Source: Paenibacillus caseinilyticus
GTDB lineage: Bacteria; Bacillota; Bacilli; Paenibacillales; NBRC-103111
Length of the DNA stretch: 64,000 bases
NCBI RefSeq assembly: GCF_027533645.1
Contig: NZ_JAQAGY010000030.1
Location: 21,111-85,110 of the forward strand
Direction of reading: 5' to 3'
This document shows positions 35,388 to 45,057 of this stretch, piece by piece (the first letter of the stretch is position 1; every line of letters starts with the position of its first letter). The notes beneath the pieces were generated by a model, which was not told the origin of the DNA, ran no database searches, and saw only the letters and a program-made list of their open reading frames with translations. The translations under genes and the position numbers were made by a program.

Positions 35388-36527
35388 GTGACGTTTCTCA
35401 ATAAAGGCTTACTCAGTTTCTCTGTGCTCCTTATCCTACTTATCGGCTGTACGCTCATTCCGTTGAAGCAGAACTCGATATTGATGCCCGACGCCAGCTC
35501 CCACCGCAAAGCCGATCCGATGCTGCCCGGGGAATCGTTCATCCGGGCGCATATGACGAACAGCGACGGATCGCTGCGCACTTATCTGAAGCCGAGCGAC
35601 CGCAGCGAGCCGGATACCGCCTACGGCCACGAAGCTCTGTCGGAGTCCATGGGCCTATGGCTTCTCTACGCCGTGGAGAAAGGCGATCCGGAGCTGTTCC
35701 AGCAGGCAGCCCAGGCGGTCGAGCAGACGTTCATGAAGTCCGATGGCTGGATCCAGTGGAAGGCCGGAGGAACCGCCCCCGTCAACACCAATGCACTCGT
35801 CGACGACATGCGGATCGCCTATGCGCTGTATCTCGGAGGCAGCAAGTGGGAAGACGCCGAGTACACGAAGATGGCCGATACGATTACGGACAATGTGCTC
35901 GGCACACAGGTAGTGGATTCGGGCTTCCGTGACTTCTACGATCATAAGCAGCAATGGACCAGCACCGGCCTGACCTTGTCTTACCTGAACGCCTTTGCCA
36001 TCGTCAACCTGTACGAGCAGAGCAAAATGCCGGAAGACCTATATCAAAAAACAAAAAACTTCCTGCTCTCGGTCCCGACAAAGGATGGGTTCTACCCCTT
36101 CTCTTACGATTACGGGAGCGGCCAGTATACGTATCATGATAAGATCAACTTGATCGACCAGCTGCTCATCGAGCAGTCCCAGATCAAGCTGGGCAATGGA
36201 GAATCGGCATTCTGGAGTTTCGTGAAGAATACCTTCCGGGAGCAAGGCTCCCTGTACGGACAGTATGACCGGGTATCCAAAGCGCCCGTCGTCGCTTACG
36301 AGTCCCCTGCCGTCTACGGCTTTGCCATCATGTTCGCTATTGAGAACGGAGAAGCCGATCTCGCCCGTGATCTCTACTACCGCATGATCCGGTTCCAGAC
36401 GCTGAAGCCGGAGAGCGAATACTACGGGGGATACATGAACTACCAGCAGGGCGACACGCACATCTTCGACAATCTGGTTCCTTTGCTCGCAGAAAGGATG
36501 CTTTATAATGCGCAGCTTCTCCAATAA
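35388..36527 (+). CDS. ydaJ: YdaJ-like lipoprotein, GH8-type glycoside hydrolase fold
   Basis: 379 residues. The N-terminal hydrophobic stretch ends in LLIGC, a lipobox, so it is probably membrane-anchored outside. The rest follows the (alpha/alpha)6 glycosidase pattern of family 8-like proteins, with acidic stretches such as SEPDTAYGHEALSES and ALVDDMRIAYAL that fit the catalytic region. In the B. subtilis ydaJKLMN operon the first gene codes for such a protein, with an assumed role in trimming or releasing the polymer. GTG 35388 has GGGAGG six bases upstream; ATG 35382 is too close to it. It overlaps ydaK by 20 bases. Confidence 0.82.
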   Translation: MTFLNKGLLSFSVLLILLIGCTLIPLKQNSILMPDASSHRKADPMLPGESFIRAHMTNSDGSLRTYLKPSDRSEPDTAYGHEALSESMGLWLLYAVEKGDPELFQQAAQAVEQTFMKSDGWIQWKAGGTAPVNTNALVDDMRIAYALYLGGSKWEDAEYTKMADTITDNVLGTQVVDSGFRDFYDHKQQWTSTGLTLSYLNAFAIVNLYEQSKMPEDLYQKTKNFLLSVPTKDGFYPFSYDYGSGQYTYHDKINLIDQLLIEQSQIKLGNGESAFWSFVKNTFREQGSLYGQYDRVSKAPVVAYESPAVYGFAIMFAIENGEADLARDLYYRMIRFQTLKPESEYYGGYMNYQQGDTHIFDNLVPLLAERMLYNAQLLQ

Positions 36528-37362
36528 AACCACCCAGTTCGTGTTCATCCAGACCGCCTTCATTGTGTTCCTGATCGGGCTCTGCCTCTACGCCACAGGG
36601 TTCCGGACGATCCCTGCCGGTACGGCTGTCTTGTTCGCGGGTTCCCTTGCGATCTCGCTCTCCGGCTTGTTCGGCGGCCTGCTGCTTGGACTCGGGATCT
36701 CGCTAGCCGCTTTGTTCGTGCTCGGAACGGTCCTGATCTGGGGGACGTTCGTCTCTTCGGTGGAGATCTTGTCCGTCCAGGACACGGTCGTGTGGATGAT
36801 CGCCATTGTCGCTTCGTCTCTCATCAGCGGCACCTTGCACCGCTGGGCTTCCACCACGGTGGAAGAGAACCGGGTGATGAATGCGAAGTTCGAGGAGCTC
36901 GTCACCATTGACGAGATGACCGGTTTCGATAACAAGAAGAGATTCCACTTCGAGATGGAAGAGGAATTCAAACGGTCGGTCCGTACCGGAACGCCGTTCT
37001 CCCTCCTCTTCATCGAGCTGAAGTATTTCGATGAATTCGAGCGCCTCTACGGCGGCAAGGAAGCAGCCCATCTGGTCAAGACCTTGTCTGACGTGTTATG
37101 GAAGCAGACCCGCATCAGCGACCGCAAGTTCCGGATCGAAGCCGGGCTGTTCGCCGTCATCCTCTTCAATACCGGCGAGGACAATGTGCATTATGTCCTG
37201 AAGAAGATCGAAGACCTGGTGAGGCACCACAAACTCGCCAATGAGAAAAAAGAGGTTACTATCACGGTGGCGTTCGGTTCTTCGAGCTTCAGCGGCGACT
37301 ATACGGATTATACGGAGTTGATACAGCATGCATCCCACGATCTTGAACAATATACACAGTAA
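36508..37362 (+). CDS. ydaK: YdaK-like degenerate GGDEF c-di-GMP receptor
   Basis: 284 residues. Four N-terminal membrane helices (to about residue 110) precede a GGDEF-type domain from about residue 125. The active-site motif is lost: at residues 211-215 it reads EAGLF. The allosteric I-site is kept as RISD (202-205), exactly five residues before, as in working RxxD sites. It therefore should bind but not make c-di-GMP and would switch on the synthase encoded next, as proposed for B. subtilis YdaK. A GAAAGGA site lies inside the end of ydaJ, and the stop lies 35 bases inside the next gene. Confidence 0.86.
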   Translation: MRSFSNKTTQFVFIQTAFIVFLIGLCLYATGFRTIPAGTAVLFAGSLAISLSGLFGGLLLGLGISLAALFVLGTVLIWGTFVSSVEILSVQDTVVWMIAIVASSLISGTLHRWASTTVEENRVMNAKFEELVTIDEMTGFDNKKRFHFEMEEEFKRSVRTGTPFSLLFIELKYFDEFERLYGGKEAAHLVKTLSDVLWKQTRISDRKFRIEAGLFAVILFNTGEDNVHYVLKKIEDLVRHHKLANEKKEVTITVAFGSSSFSGDYTDYTELIQHASHDLEQYTQ

Positions 37363-39130
37363 GTGGGTCCGCCGGCTGCTGCCCTTCGGCTGCGCGCTGC
37401 TGCTCTTCTTCTACGGAGGACTGCTGCCCCTTGGAACGGCACAGGCCGCGAACGCGTCCTCTGCCGGGACTAGCGACATCCGTGCCCTCGTCGTGTACTC
37501 CAATGAGTGGGGCGCAGTGAAGGAGAATGTGCGGCTGCTCGATCTGTATCTCGGTCAGTTTACCCGAAACATCACGTTCAAATCCGACGATACGGTAACC
37601 GCCGGAGATTTCCAGGCCGCTACTCATCTCGTGTACTACGGGAAAGTAAAGAAAACCCTGCCTCCCCAAACCGTACAGCTCATTCGCGAATTCAGAGGGC
37701 CGGCGCTGGCCATCGGCGAGAACATCGGACAGCTCCTTGACCGCTTCTCATTCTTATCCGCCGGGCCGCCGACGATCATCAACCAAATCTCAAAGATAGA
37801 CCCAAAAACGGGCAAGCCAGTCTTCGACCTGCTCGATGTGAACTACCCCATTACCCACGTCGAACTGAAGCGGGGGGAAGCCTTGTATCTCGGATGGAGA
37901 GCCGACACGTCGTTCCCTCTGTTCTCGATCTCCGGCGGCGATGCCTATTACGCATCCGACAATCTCTATGCCCCCTTCAGCCTCTGCCTGGGGGAAGGCT
38001 TGGCCGAATTCTTCGGAAAACCGGCCGGCGGAAGCCCGAATGCTTATATCCGGCTCGAAGACGTGCATCCGATGTCCGATCCCGCCCTTCTGAAGGAGAC
38101 GGGCGACTACTTGGCCGACCGGGGGATCCCGTTCATGATCGCGGTCATCCCGGTCTATACGAATGCCGAGACTCTGAAGCAGTATCACTTGTCGGACAGC
38201 CCGGAGCTGGTCGAGGTGCTGCAGCATCTGCAGGAGCGCGGCGGCAGTATTGCGCTGCACGGTTATACGCACCAGTACCGGGCCACCGAGACGGGAGAAG
38301 GCTTCGAATTCTGGGATGTCGTGAACAACACCCCGATCTGGGGTCCGTCGGACGACAATATCCCGGTCAAGCAGCGTCATGAATTCGCCTCGCAGGAGGA
38401 CTACAGCCGATATGTGAAGGAACGGGAACAATTCGAAGAATCGTATATCGTGACCCGGATCGAGAGCGGCATACACGAGCTTGCCCAGCTGGGGTTGTAC
38501 CCGCTCGCCTTCGAGGCGCCGCACTATACGATGAGCCCCCATGGGTACGAGATTCTCGCCCGCTACTTCAACTATATTCTCGGCCAGGTGCAGATCAGCG
38601 GCGAGGACTGGGAGCACATGGGCGTCACGCCTTATCCGACCTCGCCGTCTTACCTGCACGGGATGACGCTCCTTCCTGAGACGCTCGGCTATTACGACAA
38701 CGAGTCGCTCTCACCGGAGGCCGATCTCGATAAGAAGATCGACCGGATGCTCCTGATCCAAGGAGGCACCCTCGGCATGTTCTACCACCCATATCTCAGA
38801 GTGGACAAGCTTAAGGTCATGATTTCCCATATCGAGCGCGTCCCCGGTCTGAAGTGGCTCGATCTCAAGCAGATGAACGCAGCCGTGCAGACGCAATCCG
38901 TCGCCATCGCCACGGACGCCTCCGGCCATGTGACGGTGAAGAACAGTCTCCCGCCCGTGGAAGCGGGTACCGCCGCAGCGGCCGTACAGCGCATGGAACC
39001 CGTACAGCTCGTACTGTGGGGGATCGCCATTCTTGTGACGGCGATGGTTCTGATGTTCGCTATCTATACGTTCAGCATGAGGATGAACCTGCGAAAACAA
39101 CTATTCGAGGAGCGGAGCGCCAATGGCTAA
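37328..39130 (+). CDS. ydaL: YdaL-like DUF2334 polysaccharide deacetylase-like protein
   Basis: 600 residues. It has a signal peptide (to AQA near residue 40) and a large extracellular part. In its middle is a NodB/DUF2334-like fold with the metal-type motifs RLEDVHP, IALHGYTHQY and FYHPYL. A C-terminal membrane helix is followed by a basic tail. It is likely to deacetylate or edit the exopolysaccharide at the cell surface. The start overlaps ydaK by 35 bases and the stop overlaps ydaM by eight, so the operon is tightly coupled. Confidence 0.84.
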   Translation: MHPTILNNIHSKWVRRLLPFGCALLLFFYGGLLPLGTAQAANASSAGTSDIRALVVYSNEWGAVKENVRLLDLYLGQFTRNITFKSDDTVTAGDFQAATHLVYYGKVKKTLPPQTVQLIREFRGPALAIGENIGQLLDRFSFLSAGPPTIINQISKIDPKTGKPVFDLLDVNYPITHVELKRGEALYLGWRADTSFPLFSISGGDAYYASDNLYAPFSLCLGEGLAEFFGKPAGGSPNAYIRLEDVHPMSDPALLKETGDYLADRGIPFMIAVIPVYTNAETLKQYHLSDSPELVEVLQHLQERGGSIALHGYTHQYRATETGEGFEFWDVVNNTPIWGPSDDNIPVKQRHEFASQEDYSRYVKEREQFEESYIVTRIESGIHELAQLGLYPLAFEAPHYTMSPHGYEILARYFNYILGQVQISGEDWEHMGVTPYPTSPSYLHGMTLLPETLGYYDNESLSPEADLDKKIDRMLLIQGGTLGMFYHPYLRVDKLKVMISHIERVPGLKWLDLKQMNAAVQTQSVAIATDASGHVTVKNSLPPVEAGTAAAAVQRMEPVQLVLWGIAILVTAMVLMFAIYTFSMRMNLRKQLFEERSANG

Positions 39131-40394
39131 TATCCTGTTCTATTCTTCCTTGGGCGTCATATGGCTCATGCTGCTCTATCACATGTTCTTGATGCAGGGC
39201 GGGTACTTGCATTACCTCCGCTACCGCAAGCCGATCCCCGAATGGGAGAAGAACAACCATCCGCTGCCCAAGGTCAGTGTACTGATCCCGGCGCATAACG
39301 AAGAAGTCGTCATCGAACGGACCATCAAGGCGATGCTGAAGCTGGACTATCCGGAGGATCTGCTCGAGATCATCGTCATCGACGACAATTCGAAGGATGC
39401 CACCGGCGAGATCGCGGACCGTTACGCGGCCCGTTATCCACAATTGAAGGTCGTTCACTTGAGACCTCCGGTGGTGGGCGGCGGCAAATCCGGCGCACTC
39501 AACCACGGATTCAAACATTCGACCGGCGATGTCATCGTCGTATACGATGCGGACAATACGCCCGAGCGCAAAGCCGTCTACTATCTCGTGCTCGCCATGC
39601 TCAACGATCCCAAGGCAGGGGCGGTGGTCGGCAAATTCCGCGTCATCAACGCGGCGCAGACCCTGCTCACCCGCTTCATCAATATCGAGACGATCTGCTT
39701 CCAGTGGATGGCCCAGGCCGGCCGCTTCAACTGGTTCGGCGTATCGACCATCCCGGGGACGAACTTCGCCATCCGCCGCAGCATCATCGAAGAGCTCGGA
39801 GGCTGGGACGAGAAGGCGCTCGCCGAGGATACGGAGCTGACGATCCGCGTGTACAATATGGGCTACCATATCCGCTTCTTCCCTGCCGCCATCACCTGGG
39901 AGCAGGAACCCGAGACATGGAAGGTCTGGTGGAAGCAGCGTACGCGCTGGGCCCGCGGCAACCAATATGTCGTGATGAAGTTCATGGCGAAGATTTTTAC
40001 CCTGAAACGCAAAAGCATCGTCTTCGATCTCATCTACTTTTTCTTCACGTATTTCCTTTTCTTCTTCGGCGTCATCATCTCCGACCTGTTGTTCGTGGTG
40101 AATCTGTTCGTCGATCTGCAGCTGAATGTGGGCATCGTGTCCATGATCCTGTGGGTACTCGCCTATTTCCTGTATATTACCGAAGTCATGATTGCCCTCG
40201 GGATCGAGAAGACCGAGCTTAATATGAAAAACTTCCTGATCGTATCCCTTATGTACTTCACTTACTCCCAGTTCTGGATCCTCCTTGTTCTCTATGCGCT
40301 GTATCTCGAGGCCAAACGGATCCTCTTCAAGCAGGAGACCAAATGGTATAAAACCGAGCGGTTCCAGCATGCCAAAAAGCAGGAAAGTGCATAA
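39123..40394 (+). CDS. ydaM: YdaM-like processive family 2 glycosyltransferase
   Basis: 423 residues. It has one N-terminal membrane helix and a GT2 domain with the expected acidic residues: DD at 87-88, DAD at 142-144, ED at 235-236 and QRTRW at 272-276. Three or more membrane helices follow. The QxxRW motif marks processive synthases such as cellulose or poly-GlcNAc synthase. It builds the polymer backbone from a nucleotide sugar and passes it through the membrane. The sugar cannot be fixed from sequence. No PilZ domain was seen, so c-di-GMP control probably comes through YdaK. Confidence 0.9.
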   Translation: MANILFYSSLGVIWLMLLYHMFLMQGGYLHYLRYRKPIPEWEKNNHPLPKVSVLIPAHNEEVVIERTIKAMLKLDYPEDLLEIIVIDDNSKDATGEIADRYAARYPQLKVVHLRPPVVGGGKSGALNHGFKHSTGDVIVVYDADNTPERKAVYYLVLAMLNDPKAGAVVGKFRVINAAQTLLTRFINIETICFQWMAQAGRFNWFGVSTIPGTNFAIRRSIIEELGGWDEKALAEDTELTIRVYNMGYHIRFFPAAITWEQEPETWKVWWKQRTRWARGNQYVVMKFMAKIFTLKRKSIVFDLIYFFFTYFLFFFGVIISDLLFVVNLFVDLQLNVGIVSMILWVLAYFLYITEVMIALGIEKTELNMKNFLIVSLMYFTYSQFWILLVLYALYLEAKRILFKQETKWYKTERFQHAKKQESA

Positions 40395-40430
40395 TACCTA
40401 CTTCAGGTTCCCGAAAGGTGTTCTGTCCAC

Positions 40431-42695
40431 ATGAAATCTCTCAAACACAAAGTCATCCTCCAGTGCAGCCTGGGGCTCTTAGCCGCCCAGCTCGCCTTCT
40501 CCCCGCTGCATGCGGTTCATGCGGAGGAAGCGGCGCAGAACGCCGGAACGGTCATCGGCATCGCAAGCACCGCCTTGAAGAACGGCACGCCGGGCTTGTT
40601 CAGCTCCAATGTCTCCAGCTCCACGCCGGGATATCTGTCCCGTCTTGCGAACGATACCGTATCCATCACCGGGGTGGACGGCGGGCGGCAGTTCTTCTAT
40701 AACGTGCCCCGCGCGGATGTAAGCGAAGGCAGCTACATCGACCTGGACATCAGCTACTCGGAGCTGCTCGTACCGACGAGCTCGACCTTGACGGTCTCTG
40801 TCGACGGCAAACCGGTGAAGAGCATCCTGCTCACCAAGGAGAACAGCTCCCGCCAGATGATCCGCATTCCGCTGTCGGGCGAGGATGTGACGCCCGGCTT
40901 CCACTCGGTGGCCCTGACCAAACACAGCACCGTCTCGAACGATGCCTGCACCGATGAAGAGAATGCGGCCAACTGGCTGAAGATCAACCGTTCCTCTGCC
41001 GTATTCATCCATACGAGCACGACCTGGACGACGTCGGACACGCTCGGCAGCTATCCGTTTCCTTTCGTAGAAGCGGGGATTCAAGACGAGATGTACGGCG
41101 CGGTGCTGCTGCCGGACAATCCGTCTTCGGAGCTGATCTCCTCCGCCATGGAGGTCGCGGGCTATCTCTCGGGCCAGACCGCAACCGACCGTTCCACGCC
41201 GATCCTCACGGAGTCCGAGTGGCTGCGCCAAGACCGTCTGCTTCCCGTCGTGGCGCTTGGGGCCACGGCCGACTGGACCGGACCGGTCGCCCAGCTCGCC
41301 AAGCAAAGCACAGCCCTGCCGCAGAAGGGCGAAGTCAGCCTGAATACCTTCACGGTGCAGGATCAGCAGAAGGGCGATATCCGGCAGGTGCTGCTCCTCT
41401 CCGCGGCGGACGACAAGTCCATCAAGGAGCATATCGCTCTCTTGACGGACCAGCAGTACGTTGACCAGCTTGCCGGCAACGAGCTTCTGGTGAAGGAGCT
41501 CTCGAAGGTGGCGACTACCGTCAAGTCCTCCAAAGGACTGACGCTCGAATCGCTTGGCTTCTCTGATGTCACATTGAATACGGTACAACGGCAAAGCGAC
41601 CGCTTCACTTACAGCATCCCTTCCCATTGGAGCTTGACCGGCGAAGCGGAATTAAAACTGAAAGTGCGTGTCTCGGCCCTGCTTCAGAGCGATGCGAGTC
41701 AGGAGAAAGAGAAAGATACCCAGAATGCCGGCAAGGCAGCTCCTATGGTGCATAACGGGCTGACCGTCGTCATCAATGACGTCCCGAAAACCTTCTCGCT
41801 GAGCGAACTTGTGAAGGCTGACAAGACGGACGACAGCTATCTCGTGACGATTCCCCTGGCCCCCTACTTGAAGGAAGGCGCAGCGAACACGCTGAACGTA
41901 GACTTCTCGGCCAACATCAATGAGGCATACAGCGCATGCGCCTCCAATCCGAACAGCGGCCGCTGGATCTTCATCGACAACGAAAGCTCGCTGCTCCTTC
42001 CGCATGAGATCCGGAAGGAAACAAGCTTCAAATACTGGCCGGCCCCGTTCGTAGGCGATCAAGGGCTGGAGAACACCGTCTTCCTGCTGCCCAAATCGGT
42101 GAACGGGGCGATGCTCAGCCAGCTCGCCGCGCTGACCCATGCGATGACAGAGCAGTCGGACACCCCGGCGGCCATCGACATCGTCCGCGACGGCGATCCA
42201 GATGCGGTGCAGCGTATGAAAGGCAGCAACCTTATCGTGATTGGCTCCCCGAACGCAATGGAGGCTCTCGGGGCCCATAAAGACAGCATGCTCGTGAATG
42301 CGGACCAGCCGCAGTTCCACCTGGCAAATTATAACATCATCAACGAAACGACGGATTACGCCGCATGGATTCAGGCCTCCCCTTGGGATAAGGACAAGAC
42401 GCTGGCCGTGTTCCAAGCGTCAGAAGGCAGCGGGAAAGCCAAGACCTCGTTCGTCGATCCTGCGATGCTCCAGTTCCTGAAGGGCGAGAATAAGTCGAGC
42501 CAGATTGTCGTGATGAGCCAATCGAAGGAAGTGCTCTCCGTCGATATCCAGCAGGAGCAGGGCAGCGTCCAGGAGAAGACTCCAGCTGGCACCGCGCCTG
42601 TCAAAACATCCATGATCTGGGTCATCGCCGCGGTAGGCGTTCTGTTCCTGATCGGTTCCATCATCCTGATCCGCCTGGTTCGCCGCCCCAAATAA
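40431..42695 (+). CDS. ydaN: YdaN-like BcsB-type polysaccharide synthase partner
   Basis: 754 residues. It has a signal peptide (cleavage near VHAEE), two repeated carbohydrate-binding and flavodoxin-like modules of BcsB type (VPTSSTLTVSVDG; ANTLNVDFSANINEAYSAC), and one C-terminal membrane helix followed by a short basic tail. BcsB proteins sit outside the membrane and guide the nascent glucan. It is last in the operon, 36 bases after the synthase gene. Paired Cys residues (CTDEEN, YSACAS) fall at positions where BcsB has disulfides (inference). Confidence 0.86.
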   Translation: MKSLKHKVILQCSLGLLAAQLAFSPLHAVHAEEAAQNAGTVIGIASTALKNGTPGLFSSNVSSSTPGYLSRLANDTVSITGVDGGRQFFYNVPRADVSEGSYIDLDISYSELLVPTSSTLTVSVDGKPVKSILLTKENSSRQMIRIPLSGEDVTPGFHSVALTKHSTVSNDACTDEENAANWLKINRSSAVFIHTSTTWTTSDTLGSYPFPFVEAGIQDEMYGAVLLPDNPSSELISSAMEVAGYLSGQTATDRSTPILTESEWLRQDRLLPVVALGATADWTGPVAQLAKQSTALPQKGEVSLNTFTVQDQQKGDIRQVLLLSAADDKSIKEHIALLTDQQYVDQLAGNELLVKELSKVATTVKSSKGLTLESLGFSDVTLNTVQRQSDRFTYSIPSHWSLTGEAELKLKVRVSALLQSDASQEKEKDTQNAGKAAPMVHNGLTVVINDVPKTFSLSELVKADKTDDSYLVTIPLAPYLKEGAANTLNVDFSANINEAYSACASNPNSGRWIFIDNESSLLLPHEIRKETSFKYWPAPFVGDQGLENTVFLLPKSVNGAMLSQLAALTHAMTEQSDTPAAIDIVRDGDPDAVQRMKGSNLIVIGSPNAMEALGAHKDSMLVNADQPQFHLANYNIINETTDYAAWIQASPWDKDKTLAVFQASEGSGKAKTSFVDPAMLQFLKGENKSSQIVVMSQSKEVLSVDIQQEQGSVQEKTPAGTAPVKTSMIWVIAAVGVLFLIGSIILIRLVRRPK

Positions 42696-42721
42696 GCGGA
42701 GTTCGCTGTTCTTTAACCCAA

Positions 42722-42775
42722 ACAGGCTGTTTCCTTTTCTGCCCTGCGGCAGAAGCGGAAACAGCCTGTATTTGG
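42722..42775 (+). terminator. Terminator of the EPS operon
   Basis: ACAGGCTGTTTCC (42722-42734) and a further TTCTGCC pair with GGCAGAA and GGAAACAGCCTGT (ending 42769), with a small internal mismatch. It is followed by ATTTGG, a weak T-run. Confidence 0.75.
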
Positions 42776-42844
42776 TGTTCTTAACCCGAGGGTGGCGTCT
42801 TCTGAATTCTGTTGATCCGCCTGCTCGTCCCTGCGCGAACCTCC

Positions 42845-43516
42845 CTAACGGGACAGCCGGGCGATCTCATCGGATTCCCAGATCCGGACTCCCGGGCTTT
42901 GGCCGTGGGCGGCGAGGATCATCCCCCGGGCCACATCGGCGGCGGAGATCGGCTTGTACCTCGCCAGCTTCCCCTTCAGCAGGAAGGAGGCGGCCCGTCC
43001 GATGACTTCCCCGAGCTTCTCCCCCGGACGGTGATCTCCCTCGCGGCTGCCAAGCAGCAGCGAGGGCCGGAAGAGATGCAGCGCGGGCAGGCCCAGCGCC
43101 CGGAGCCCTTCTTCCATCTCCCCCTTGACCCGGTTATAGAAGAACATCGACTGCGGATCAGCGCCGATCGAGGAGACGATCAAGAACCGGGAAGCCCCGC
43201 CCTTTGCGGCCAGCCGGCCCAGCCGCAAAGGGTACTCCAGGTCCACGGCCTTGAACGCTGCCTGCGAGCCGGCCTTCTTCATCGTAGACCCCAAGGCACA
43301 ATACACATCGGCATTCCGGAGCTCCTCCCCAAGGACGGACTCCAGGCTGGGCCCGCTCCAATCCGTCACGACTTGGAGCGGATGCGCCCCTTCCCATTCC
43401 GACGGTCTGCGCACCAGGGCCATCACCTCGCCGTAAGCGGGGTCCTGCGCCAGCTGCCGGATCAGCTCCCGGCCGACCAGTCCCGTCGCTCCGGCTACTA
43501 TGGCTCTTGTTGTCAT
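42845..43516 (-). CDS. NAD(P)-binding atypical short-chain dehydrogenase
   Basis: 223 residues with a Rossmann N-terminus (IVAGATGLVGRELIRQL, GxxGxxG) and the YNRVKGEMEE helix with the YxxxK pair. It belongs to the NmrA/HTATIP2-like atypical SDR proteins, which act as redox sensors or as oxidoreductases with unknown substrate. The start at ATG 43516 has GGAGG seven bases upstream; an ATG at 43546 lies ahead without a site. Single gene. Confidence 0.83.
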   Translation of the reverse strand: MTTRAIVAGATGLVGRELIRQLAQDPAYGEVMALVRRPSEWEGAHPLQVVTDWSGPSLESVLGEELRNADVYCALGSTMKKAGSQAAFKAVDLEYPLRLGRLAAKGGASRFLIVSSIGADPQSMFFYNRVKGEMEEGLRALGLPALHLFRPSLLLGSREGDHRPGEKLGEVIGRAASFLLKGKLARYKPISAADVARGMILAAHGQSPGVRIWESDEIARLSR

Positions 43517-43650
43517 GCTGCCGCCTCCTGCGTCAGATATTGTCATGCCAAGCTGCCTGCTTGTCCGAAGCGGATGGACCGGCCTCCCTACGATAAGGCC
43601 TTGCCGGTCCCATTCCCCTGGGCGCCTAAGGCTTGTGCGCCCTGCCTGCT

Positions 43651-44274
43651 TTACATCAAGCGGCCTATCGGCCCCTGCGGATCGAGAATATCCTTTACTT
43701 CGGCGAACGGAATCTCGAAGGTCGGGAACCCATAGACATAAGGCGTATATTCGTAGAGCTGAAAATAGATGCCGATCGCTTTGTCCGTCAAAAAGTACGG
43801 CTGGTCCGGCGCGATGGACTTGAATTCCGCGATCATCGGTATATCCCTCGCCTTGAACTCCCGGGCGATGATCGCCGATAAGCGGCCGATGTAATCGCTG
43901 CCCGGCTTGAACAGATCGGCGAGGGCGTACACCCGGCCGTCCTCCAGATTGAACGTCTGCGAGCTCTGGTACGTGATGCCGTGGGCCGCCTTCTCCGCGT
44001 ACCCGTAGTTCTCGTAGAGCAGGCTGAGCAGCTCGTGCCGGTGAAGCTTGGTATGGTAGTTGCCGGTGATAGTCTTCGTCTTATCCTGCACATATCCCTG
44101 GATGCGGATCAGATCATAGACGGCATCGAGGATCGCATGATTGACCATCTGCTGTACGAATCCGCTGCGGAGTCCGGTGACCTGCGGGTATTTGATGTCG
44201 AGCCGGGGCTTGACCATCCGCCGGGTAAAGATCTTCTCCCGCGGAGCCCGGTCATAGTCGCTGCTGCATTCCAT
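43651..44274 (-). CDS. DUF3298-domain protein
   Basis: 207 residues without a signal peptide or membrane helix. The C-terminal half has the DUF3298/PdaC-type pattern ending YFQLYEYTPYVYGFPTFEIPFAEV, as in the C-terminal domain of anti-sigma factor RsiV and PdaC. In those proteins the domain lies outside the cell and binds lysozyme or glycans. Here the absence of a targeting signal is odd and may mean a lost N-terminus or a cytoplasmic role. The ATG follows GGGGAGAAC. Confidence 0.75.
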   Translation of the reverse strand: MECSSDYDRAPREKIFTRRMVKPRLDIKYPQVTGLRSGFVQQMVNHAILDAVYDLIRIQGYVQDKTKTITGNYHTKLHRHELLSLLYENYGYAEKAAHGITYQSSQTFNLEDGRVYALADLFKPGSDYIGRLSAIIAREFKARDIPMIAEFKSIAPDQPYFLTDKAIGIYFQLYEYTPYVYGFPTFEIPFAEVKDILDPQGPIGRLM

Positions 44275-44437
44275 GGTTGTTCTCCCCTATCGCGTGTCGG
44301 GGGCATGCCGGCACCTTGGCGACGGCCGCCCGGTTACGATACGATATGCGGGTGAATGCCCAGGAGTGACAGCCTTTTGCAGAACTTATTGAAGCAACCG
44401 TATGGAAGCCGGACCGCTTCCCGAGATAACGCCCTGC

Positions 44438-44821
44438 TTACGGTGCAGGCTGGAACAGCTCCAGCCGCTCCCCGTCCGGACCCTCGAAGAAAGCGATCTT
44501 CACCCCGTTCAGGATCACCTTCGGCTGCTCGTCCTGCAGACGGATGCCGAGTCCCCGAAGCCGTTCGAGCTCCTGCTCAATATCGCTGACCGTGAAGGCC
44601 AGATGATTGACGATGCCGCTCGGAGACATTCCGTCCGTACCGCGGCCGACCAGTTCGATCTCGACCTGCTCCGATCCCGGGAAGGAAAGAAATCCGAGCT
44701 CGGGACCGTTCTCGATCTGCTCTCTGCGGGCGAGCCTGAGCCCCAGCACTTCCGTGTAGAACCGGATGGAAGCGTCCATATCGCTCACCATGATACCGAT
44801 ATGCTCCAACTTATGAATCAT
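44438..44821 (-). CDS. VOC-family glyoxalase-like protein
   Basis: 127 residues, the usual single-module vicinal oxygen chelate size. The metal ligand positions are visible: HIGIMVSD (His near residue 7), ELGFLSF, VNHLAF and the C-terminal DGERLELFQ. It resembles lactoylglutathione lyase (glyoxalase I) proteins, in bacilli probably with bacillithiol adducts as substrate (inference). The ATG at 44821 lies eight bases after AAAGGTGAG. Confidence 0.85.
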   Translation of the reverse strand: MIHKLEHIGIMVSDMDASIRFYTEVLGLRLARREQIENGPELGFLSFPGSEQVEIELVGRGTDGMSPSGIVNHLAFTVSDIEQELERLRGLGIRLQDEQPKVILNGVKIAFFEGPDGERLELFQPAP

Positions 44822-45057
44822 GTGCCCCACTCACCTTTCATGTATCGAATCATGAATCTCCTTAAGAACAAAGGACTACGGCTAGAACATATCACGCCAG
44901 GGCGCAATAATGCAACGCCGCAGTAACGCTGTGACGTTGCATCGGGCGGAGTTGCCCGGAGAATCCCCTGGGTCTATACTGGAATGGGCTCTCGCCCTTA
45001 GGGGCAGAGAGCTGCATCCCGGTGCTTTTCCGAATAAGAACCAAAGGAGAACTACAC

